Below are positions 8,426 to 12,804 of a stretch of 12,804 nt of DNA, piece after piece. Numbering within the stretch: the first letter of the stretch is position 1; each line of letters starts with the position of its first letter. The stretch spans positions 257-13,060 of the forward strand of contig DMSR01000325.1 in assembly GCA_003457145.1 (NCBI GenBank), read 5' to 3'. Below the pieces are notes generated by a model. That model was not told where the DNA came from. It saw only the letters and a program-made list of their open reading frames with translations, and did not search any database. This stretch comes from Bacillus sp. (in: firmicutes). GTDB lineage: Bacteria > Bacillota > Bacilli > Bacillales > Cytobacillaceae. The translations under genes were made by a program, and so were the position numbers.

Positions 8426-8668
8426 ATGGATCAGTCTTTAAAAGAACAAATTGATGGGTTGCTCGAGAAGTACACAGAATTATTGGTAGGAGAGGCTTCC
8501 GCTGAAAATATGGAGAAGGTGAAGACATGGGTCCTCTATAATCATATTGCCAAATCAATGCCGCCGCTTGCCAAACACTGGAACGCAGAGTATCCCGCCG
8601 CGAAAGAGCAAATTAAAAATGTGATTGCAGATGTTAAAGAAATGAACGAAAAAAATCGGCAAAAATAA
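8426..8668 (+). CDS. yusU: YusU-like DUF2573 protein, function unknown
   Basis: A soluble, mostly helical, charged protein of 80 residues. It matches the YusU/DUF2573 family as I remember it, with the conserved core VLYNHIAKSMPPLAKHW (about residues 36-52), preceded by LLEKYTELLVGE and followed by a Lys/Glu-rich tail. It has no cysteines and no membrane segment, and no catalytic motif that I recognise. It starts 13 bases after the reductase stop with an AAAGGAAGTG ribosome binding site and is the last gene of the iron operon before a strong terminator, so it should be co-expressed under Fur. The neighbour relation to YusV is conserved in B. subtilis, which hints at a linked role, but none is established to my knowledge. 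Confidence 0.85.
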   Translation: MDQSLKEQIDGLLEKYTELLVGEASAENMEKVKTWVLYNHIAKSMPPLAKHWNAEYPAAKEQIKNVIADVKEMNEKNRQK

Positions 8669-8670
8669 GG

Positions 8671-8706
8671 AAGAACCATCTCAGGTCGAAGAGATGGTTC
8701 TTTTTC
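8671..8706 (+). terminator. Rho-independent terminator ending the iron operon
   Basis: A 12-bp stem AAGAACCATCTC / GAGATGGTTCTT (8671-8702) with an 8-base loop is followed by a T tract on the plus strand, right after the YusU-like stop. On the minus strand it is followed by TCCTTATTTTT, so it probably also ends the convergent coat-protein transcript. Confidence 0.9.
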
Positions 8707-8713
8707 AATTATG

Positions 8714-9052
8714 CTATTGAAGCTGGTTTCCATAAGGAAACTGTGATGAATAGCCTTGGAATTGCTGATGTGACTGCTGAAGCTTTTGCGCCTCTGCCGC
8801 TTCAATTCCATACCAGCCCTTTTTGAACATTAAATTGTAGATGCTTCTCTGGGCATTTGCTGTTTCATTATAGATTGCCAATACATCCTGATATAGCGCA
8901 TCATGGCTGAATTCATGCAATGCTGTCGTGTATGAATCCGTCATATATTTTTCAGTCGTTAAAATATCATTGATAAAATCACGGTCGTTCATTTGCGGTG
9001 TTTTTTGTACTTGTGTTTCTGGATTCTGGATTTTGCTCTGGTTCTGGTTCAT
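8714..9052 (-). CDS. yusN: CotF-like spore coat protein (YusN-like)
   Basis: Small spore-coat-associated protein of the Coat F family, 112 residues. The N-terminal 20 residues are Gln/Asn-rich and low complexity. A helical core follows, with MNDRDFINDILTTEKYMTDS (about 21-40), YTTALHEFSHDALYQDVLAI and NLMFKKGWYGIEAA, the standard CotF-domain pattern. The C-terminus is again Gln/Ser/Tyr-rich. AGGAGG lies eight bases before the ATG. In B. subtilis yusN lies near fadM, as here. It is the second of two minus-strand coat-type genes, separated from the first by a structured repeat, and ends convergent with the iron operon. Coat localisation is inferred from the family. Confidence 0.88.
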   Translation of the reverse strand: MNQNQSKIQNPETQVQKTPQMNDRDFINDILTTEKYMTDSYTTALHEFSHDALYQDVLAIYNETANAQRSIYNLMFKKGWYGIEAAEAQKLQQSHQQFQGYSSQFPYGNQLQ

Positions 9053-9120
9053 CCGGGTTTCCTCCTGTATTAGGTAAGGTTTTTATATTTGTATGAAAGT
9101 ATGAATATGCTATCAGTTTC

Positions 9121-9240
9121 TTGTCCAGCTCCAGCGCCTAGCCCCTCGAGTCACTTCAGTCCGCCCAATGAAGTCAAAGAGCGACTTCAATGGTCGGCCC
9201 TCCAGCGCTTGTCGGGGCTGACCAAGGCGCTTGCGCTTTT
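9121..9240. repeat. Structured intergenic repeat with nested stems
   Basis: A GC-richer block unlike its AT-rich flanks fills most of the gap between two coat genes. An outer stem pairs AGCGCC-T-AGCCCC (9133-9145) with GGGGCT-GACCAA-GGCGCT (9214-9231): 12 bp with a 1/6 bulge. An inner hairpin pairs CCGCCCAATGAAGTC (9161-9175) with GACTTCAATGGTCGG (9183-9197): 13 of 15 positions around loop AAAGAGC. The nine-mer CTCCAGCGC occurs twice (9129-9137, 9200-9208). The right end, GGCGCTTGCGCTTTT, abuts the stop of the adjacent coat gene. From memory, blocks with these same ends and differing centres recur between genes in several Bacillaceae genomes. Only one copy is in this window, so repeat status is recalled, not shown. 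Confidence 0.65.
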
Positions 9241-9244
9241 CTTT

Positions 9245-9520
9245 CTATTGCATTCCTGTGTAAGCCTGGTTTTGCGGGCTGTTCAAATGCGTAAGGATCT
9301 TTTCGTAGTGTCTTTGGTGCATCTGGCCGCATTTTTCGATTTCGGTCTTCAGCTCTTGATCCTGACATTGCTGTGCAAAAAAATGTGCTTTTTTCATGGC
9401 AAGAAGATTCCATGAAAGCATATCAGTTAAATATAGAGAATCTTTTGTGGAAACGACTGTAGGTGGTGTTTGCATGAGTCCCTGCTGCTGATTTTGAAAA
9501 TTCATGTTTTGCTGCTGCAT
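9245..9520 (-). CDS. Second CotF-like spore coat protein
   Basis: A 91-residue protein with a Gln/Asn-rich start (MQQQNMNFQNQQQGLMQTPP) followed by one helical CotF-type core: TKDSLYLTDMLSWNLLAMKK near residues 25-44, then AHFFAQQCQDQELKTEIEKC and HQRHYEKILTHL. It is probably a spore coat or coat-assembly protein; single-copy CotF domains of this size are common in sporeformers. AGGAGG lies six bases before the ATG. It is upstream of the YusN-like gene on the same strand, and the structured repeat begins just past its stop. A weak sporulation-type promoter candidate lies upstream on the minus strand (GAATA at 9582-9586, then GGGAAAGATAATAG at 9554-9567), too uncertain to list separately. Confidence 0.82.
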   Translation of the reverse strand: MQQQNMNFQNQQQGLMQTPPTVVSTKDSLYLTDMLSWNLLAMKKAHFFAQQCQDQELKTEIEKCGQMHQRHYEKILTHLNSPQNQAYTGMQ

Positions 9521-9723
9521 ACTGAACCTCCTGAAATATGTTTACTTAATCGACTATTATCTTTCCCAAGCCGAAATAAAGTATTCTGATCAGTAATCGT
9601 AAAATAGAACAAATTCGCACAATGAACATTTTTGCACAAAAGTAATATTCAAAATTCTAAAAAAGTGATAAAATGAGTTTGAAATTTTAGATATATATAA
9701 GAAGTAAAAATTTTAGGGGATTG
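9521..9723. other. Divergent spacer, coat gene / fadM
   Basis: AT-rich region between divergent genes. It must hold the promoters for the coat gene (minus) and fadM (plus). Possible fadM elements are TTGCAC at 9632-9637 with TTCTAA at 9655-9660 (17-base spacing), or TAAAAT at 9669-9674; neither is compelling. I see no FadR-type palindrome here. Confidence 0.35.
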
Positions 9724-9737
9724 TGTAATCGTTTTCA
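9724..9737 (+). promoter_or_regulatory. cre site (CcpA operator) upstream of fadM
   Basis: TGTAATCGTTTTCA fits the cre consensus TGWAANCGNTNWCA at every position, on both strands. It lies 18 bases before the fadM ATG and just ahead of its AGGGGAGG ribosome binding site. It is therefore probably inside the transcribed leader, a position expected to give carbon catabolite repression by roadblock. Confidence 0.72.
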
Positions 9738-9755
9738 AAAAGGGGAGGAAATGCT

Positions 9756-10673
9756 ATGGAAAAAATGATGAAGGACTTTTTTCTTTTTTTATCAAAAAAT
9801 AAATTTTTCACGAGGATGGCAAAGAGGTATGGTCTGCGATTAGGTGCATCCCGCTTTGTAGCAGGTGAGAAAATTGATCAAGCTGTGGAGGTCATAAAAG
9901 GATTAAACGAGAAGAACCTCGCTGTCACAATTGATTTCCTTGGTGAATTCGTTGACAATGAAAAAGAAGCCAATGAGCGGGCCGACAATTCAATCCAGGC
10001 AATCCAGGCAATTGGCCGTGAGAAATTAAATTCCCAGCTCAGTGTGAAAATGACATCCTTGGGCTTCGATATTTCAGATGAAGTAATCATGAAGAATATG
10101 CGCAGAATTCTGGACACAGCCAAGGAAAACAATGTGTTTGTGACCATTGATATGGAGGATTATTCGCGCTGCCAAAAAACGCTGGACATCTTTAAACAAT
10201 TAAAGTCGGAATATGATAATGTTGGTACGGTAATTCAGGCATATCTGTATAGAACCGAAAAGGATATCGAAGACTTAAATCAATATTCACCAAACCTCCG
10301 TATGGTAAAAGGGGCCTACAAAGAGTCGCCGGAAGTTGCATTTCCGGAGAAAAAGGATGTTGATGAGAACCTCAAGAAGATTATCAGAATGCATCTTTTG
10401 AATGGAAATTATACAGCGGTTGCTTCCCATGACGATGCGATAATCGATTTCACCAAAGAATTCGCAAAAGCTAATAATATTCCAAACAGCCAATTCGAAT
10501 TCCAGATGCTATATGGTATTATGCCGGAAAGACAGCTGGAGCTTGCGAATGATGGTTATACCATGCGAGTCTATGTCCCATATGGCACAGACTGGTATGG
10601 ATACTTCATGAGACGCCTGGCTGAGCGCCCAGCCAACGTGGCATTTGTATTAAAAGGCATGTTCAAAAAATAA
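9756..10673 (+). CDS. fadM: Proline dehydrogenase (FadM/YusM-like)
   Basis: FAD-dependent proline dehydrogenase, oxidising L-proline to pyrroline-5-carboxylate and passing electrons to the quinone pool. The 305-residue product is the normal size of monofunctional Gram-positive enzymes. Visible marks are AVTIDFLGEFVDN near residues 56-68, VTIDMED at 129-135, and the C-terminal substrate-binding motif Y283-FM-R286-R287-LA-E290-R291. In that motif the paired Arg and the Glu correspond to the proline-binding residues of the PutA catalytic domain. A strong AGGGGAGG precedes the ATG. It lies immediately before the fatty-acid oxidation gene fadN, as in B. subtilis, but has its own terminator and a cre site rather than a FadR box. 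No P5C dehydrogenase is nearby. Confidence 0.93.
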   Translation: MEKMMKDFFLFLSKNKFFTRMAKRYGLRLGASRFVAGEKIDQAVEVIKGLNEKNLAVTIDFLGEFVDNEKEANERADNSIQAIQAIGREKLNSQLSVKMTSLGFDISDEVIMKNMRRILDTAKENNVFVTIDMEDYSRCQKTLDIFKQLKSEYDNVGTVIQAYLYRTEKDIEDLNQYSPNLRMVKGAYKESPEVAFPEKKDVDENLKKIIRMHLLNGNYTAVASHDDAIIDFTKEFAKANNIPNSQFEFQMLYGIMPERQLELANDGYTMRVYVPYGTDWYGYFMRRLAERPANVAFVLKGMFKK

Positions 10674-10680
10674 TCAGGCA

Positions 10681-10710
10681 CAGGCTGACTTTTGTCAGCC
10701 TGCCTTTATT
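10681..10710 (+). terminator. Shared terminator between fadM and yuzL
   Basis: A perfect 9-bp stem CAGGCTGAC / GTCAGCCTG (10681-10702) with a TTTT loop is followed by CCTTTATTTT on the plus strand. Just eight bases past the fadM stop and twelve before the end of the convergent small gene, it probably works in both directions, though its T tracts are short. Confidence 0.8.
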
Positions 10711-10714
10711 TTAA

Positions 10715-10846
10715 CTATTTCTTATACTGGCTGTTCTGGCTATTCACTTTTCTTTCTCCGCCCTGGCCCATTGAGGGTCCGGCGTTACCTTTGACGCTTG
10801 CCGCACTTACGCCAGCTTTAGACGGGTTCTTTTTCAATCTTGCCAT
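10715..10846 (-). CDS. yuzL: YuzL-like small protein
   Basis: A 43-residue basic protein read on the minus strand: MARLKKNPSKAG, then VSAASVKGNAGPS, ending NSQNSQYKK. The N-terminal Lys-rich start, the SAASVKGNAGP core and the SQNSQYKK end match the YuzL family of Bacillus as I remember it. The low-complexity, Ser/Asn/Lys/Gly-rich composition resembles small acid-soluble or other minor spore proteins, but the function is unknown. GGAGGG lies six bases before the ATG, which supports real translation. It is convergent with fadM and shares its terminator. Confidence 0.78.
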   Translation of the reverse strand: MARLKKNPSKAGVSAASVKGNAGPSMGQGGERKVNSQNSQYKK

Positions 10847-10999
10847 GTTTTTCCCTCCATCTTGGATATTCGCATCATATTGCCTGGTAAAACAAGCATG
10901 CGACCTGGTTCGTGATCGCTTTTTTATGATGTCCCAACACCCTATTTCTAATTGTATATTAAAAAATTCAAAAAATTTTCTTTTTTCAGCACCTTGTTA
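10847..10999. other. AT-rich spacer, yuzL / fadN
   Basis: Divergent region of about 276 bases in all. This left part must hold the yuzL promoter, but I cannot pick one with confidence. It has poly-A and poly-T runs and no coding frame that I believe. Confidence 0.3.
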
Positions 11000-11028
11000 T
11001 TGCGGAAATTTTTCAAATCTTTTATAGT
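11000..11028 (+). promoter_or_regulatory. Candidate sigma-A promoter of fadN
   Basis: TTGCGG (11000-11005), a 17-base spacer, then TATAGT (11023-11028), a five-of-six -10. The start site would be near 11034, about 43 bases before the FadR box, so FadR would act as a roadblock. A nearer promoter overlapping the operator cannot be excluded. Confidence 0.4.
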
Positions 11029-11076
11029 AGTACTTAACAAGTCTCATTTATATGCCCATTTTTTTTGGTGCAAAAA

Positions 11077-11094
11077 TGAATGAGTATTCATTCA
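11077..11094. promoter_or_regulatory. FadR operator upstream of fadN
   Basis: TGAATGAGTATTCATTCA has perfect 7-base inverted arms and, read on the other strand, fits the Bacillus FadR consensus TGAATGAMTANTCATTCA exactly. It lies 28 bases before the fadN ATG. In B. subtilis FadR represses fatty-acid oxidation operons and long-chain acyl-CoA releases it. Confidence 0.9.
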
Positions 11095-11122
11095 AAAAGA
11101 GTCAAAGGGGGAGACAAATTTG

Positions 11123-12804
11123 ATGCGACAAATTCAAAAGGCAGCCGTTCTTGGTTCAGGTGTCATGGGATCGGGGATTGCGGCACATCTGGCAAACATC
11201 GGAATACCGACATTGCTGCTGGATATAGTACCTAGGGAATTAACGGAAGATGAAAAGGCGAAAGGCCTGACGCTTTATGACAAACAGGTGCGCAACAAAA
11301 TAAGTGCAGGCGCATTGCAAAAACTGTTAAAGCAAAAACCTGCACCTTTGACATCCAAAAGGAATCTCGCCTTAATTACCGCGGGGAACTTTGAGGATGA
11401 TATGACAAAATTGAAAGATGTTGACTGGGTAATAGAAGTAGTTGTAGAGAACCTTGATATAAAAAAGAAAGTCTTCACTGATGTAGACAAATACCGCAAG
11501 CAGGGGAGCATCATCAGTTCTAATACTTCCGGTATTTCTGTCGAAGCAATGGCTGAAGGACGCTCCGATGATTTCAGGAAACACTTCCTTGGCACGCATT
11601 TCTTCAATCCTCCGCGGTATTTAAAGCTGTTGGAAGTGATTCCAACGAAAGATACTGACCCGGAAGTCCTGACTTTCATCAAGTCTTTTGGGGAAGATCA
11701 ACTTGGAAAAGGCGTCGTGGAGGCGAAAGATACACCTAACTTCATCGCTAACCGGATTGGGACATATGGATTGCTCGTAACTGTACGCGAAATGGTAAAA
11801 GGCGGCTATAGTGTCGGAGAGGTTGATTCAGTAACTGGCCCGCTAATTGGCCGTCCAAAGAGTGCTACCTTCCGTACGCTGGATGTCGTAGGTTTGGATA
11901 CATTTGCGCATGTTGCTAAGAATGTATATGAGCAAGTTGAGGGTGAGGAAAAAGAAGTATTTGAAGTACCAGAATTCATGAAAAAAATGCTTGAAAAAGG
12001 CTGGCTCGGCAGCAAATCCGGTAAGGGCTTCTTCCTGAAGCAAGGCAAGGAAATCCTTGAACTTGATCCGCAAACACTGGAATATGGTCCACGGAAGAAA
12101 TTAAAGACTGCTTCGACTGAAATGGCCAAACAGGAAAAAGTCCTGAAGAACAAAATGAAAGCGCTTATTTATGCGAAGGACCGCTCTGGAGATCTGCTTT
12201 GGAATATCTTCAGTCCTGTGCTTATCTACTCTGCTGACTTATTAGGTACAATTGCCGATGATATTGTAGCTGTTGACCGAGCAATGAAGTGGGGATTCGG
12301 CTGGGAAATGGGACCCTTTGAAGCATGGGATGCATTAGGTGTTGAAAAGGCAATCGCTATAATGGAAGCTGAAGGAAAAGCAGTTCCCTCATGGGTAAAA
12401 GATATGGTCGAAAAAGGATTCACCTCCTTCTACAAAGAGGAAGAAGGCAAAGTCAGCTATTACCACAATGGCGAATATGTTTCAGTTGAAGAGAATCCAA
12501 AAGTCATTAACTTGAAGCTTCTGAAGAAGCAGAAAGGCGTAATCAAAAAGAATGGCGGTGCAAGCCTGATCGACCTTGGCGATGGAATCGCCCTGCTTGA
12601 ATTCCATTCACACAGCAACTCGATCGGACCGGACATCCTCCAAATGATTAACTTTGCAATTGATGAGGTTGAAAGGAATTTTAAGGGACTTGTCATTGGA
12701 AACCAGGGCAAAAACTTCTCAGTAGGAGCGAACCTGGCGATGATCCTGATGGAAGCGCAGGATGATAATATATGGGATCTTGATATGGTTGTCCGCCAGT
12801 TCCA
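11123..12804 (+). CDS. fadN: 3-hydroxyacyl-CoA dehydrogenase / enoyl-CoA hydratase FadN (partial)
   Basis: Bifunctional fatty-acid beta-oxidation enzyme. Translation from the ATG at 11123 stays open to the window end, giving 560 residues of an expected 790 or so. The NAD-binding Rossmann motif GSGVMG is at residues 11-16. The dehydrogenase active-site segments are SSNTSG at 132-137, catalytic H159 in HFFNPP, and E171. A second 3HCDH-type helical domain follows, then from about residue 480 the start of a crotonase (enoyl-CoA hydratase) domain, with LVIGNQGKNFSVGANL near 523-538. GGGGGAG lies nine bases before the ATG; a TTG directly upstream at 11120 is an alternative start. In B. subtilis fadA and fadE follow, which would lie outside this window. 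A FadR operator controls it. Confidence 0.93.
   Translation, partial: MRQIQKAAVLGSGVMGSGIAAHLANIGIPTLLLDIVPRELTEDEKAKGLTLYDKQVRNKISAGALQKLLKQKPAPLTSKRNLALITAGNFEDDMTKLKDVDWVIEVVVENLDIKKKVFTDVDKYRKQGSIISSNTSGISVEAMAEGRSDDFRKHFLGTHFFNPPRYLKLLEVIPTKDTDPEVLTFIKSFGEDQLGKGVVEAKDTPNFIANRIGTYGLLVTVREMVKGGYSVGEVDSVTGPLIGRPKSATFRTLDVVGLDTFAHVAKNVYEQVEGEEKEVFEVPEFMKKMLEKGWLGSKSGKGFFLKQGKEILELDPQTLEYGPRKKLKTASTEMAKQEKVLKNKMKALIYAKDRSGDLLWNIFSPVLIYSADLLGTIADDIVAVDRAMKWGFGWEMGPFEAWDALGVEKAIAIMEAEGKAVPSWVKDMVEKGFTSFYKEEEGKVSYYHNGEYVSVEENPKVINLKLLKKQKGVIKKNGGASLIDLGDGIALLEFHSHSNSIGPDILQMINFAIDEVERNFKGLVIGNQGKNFSVGANLAMILMEAQDDNIWDLDMVVRQF

Noticed and set aside
9089..9415. 108-residue plus-strand open frame crossing the repeat
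   Set aside because: It runs through the structured repeat and antisense to the coat gene, has no ribosome binding site, and gives a low-quality Cys/Phe/Leu-rich protein. The antisense frame at 9174-9413 is rejected likewise.
9678..9706. TTGAAA and TATATA as a fadM promoter
   Set aside because: Spacing between the elements is only about seven bases, and no acceptable -10 occurs 16-18 bases after TTGAAA.
11275..11682. Minus-strand open frame of 135 residues inside fadN
   Set aside because: Fully antisense to a strongly conserved fadN coding region, no ribosome binding site and no recognisable domain; a shadow frame. The antisense frames at 11806-12153 and 12460-12711 are the same.
1..12804. 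Defence systems, prophage, insertion sequences, CRISPR or biosynthetic cluster
   Set aside because: No transposase, integrase, Cas, toxin-antitoxin or NRPS/PKS-like coding sequence and no spaced direct repeats were seen. The genes present are ordinary Bacillaceae transport, spore and metabolic genes.

Overview
The window looks like chromosomal DNA from an endospore-forming member of the Bacillaceae (Firmicutes). It has GerA-type germination genes and CotF-type coat genes, strong AGGAGG-like ribosome binding sites, and Fur, CcpA (cre) and FadR operators of Bacillus type. The right half follows the Bacillus subtilis order yusV-yusU-...-yusN-fadM(yusM)-fadN(yusL). A Mesobacillus- or Cytobacillus-like genome would fit, but the genus is a guess from memory. 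No tRNA, rRNA, CRISPR array or insertion sequence was seen.

Layout. (1) Positions 1-3273, minus strand: a GerA-type nutrient germinant receptor operon, A then B then C. The genes are joined by ATGA stop/start overlaps, and the C gene runs off the left edge. (2) Positions 3487-8702: an iron-siderophore uptake locus. A lipoprotein binding protein is on the minus strand. Divergent from it is a plus-strand operon of two FecCD permeases, a YusV-like ATPase, an FhuF-like 2Fe-2S reductase and a small YusU/DUF2573 protein. Three Fur-box-like sites lie in the 227-bp divergent region, and strong intrinsic terminators close both transcription units. (3) Positions 8714-9520, minus strand: two small CotF-like coat protein genes separated by a structured 120-bp repeat. 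(4) Positions 9724-10846: fadM, a proline dehydrogenase with a consensus cre site just upstream, and a convergent 43-residue YuzL gene sharing its terminator. (5) From 11000 to the right edge: a FadR-controlled fadN (3-hydroxyacyl-CoA dehydrogenase/enoyl-CoA hydratase), cut by the window end.

How the genes work together. Region 2 is a nearly self-contained module: capture, membrane transport, ATP hydrolysis and probable reductive release of iron. Regions 4 and 5 feed electrons and carbon into central metabolism from proline and fatty acids, under CcpA and FadR type control. Regions 1 and 3 belong to the spore. Most of the content is recognisable Bacillaceae core or near-core. The least explained items are the structured repeat between the coat genes, the DUF2573 gene in the iron operon, and the extra cysteine in the reductase. 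I did not find a clearly novel multi-gene system.
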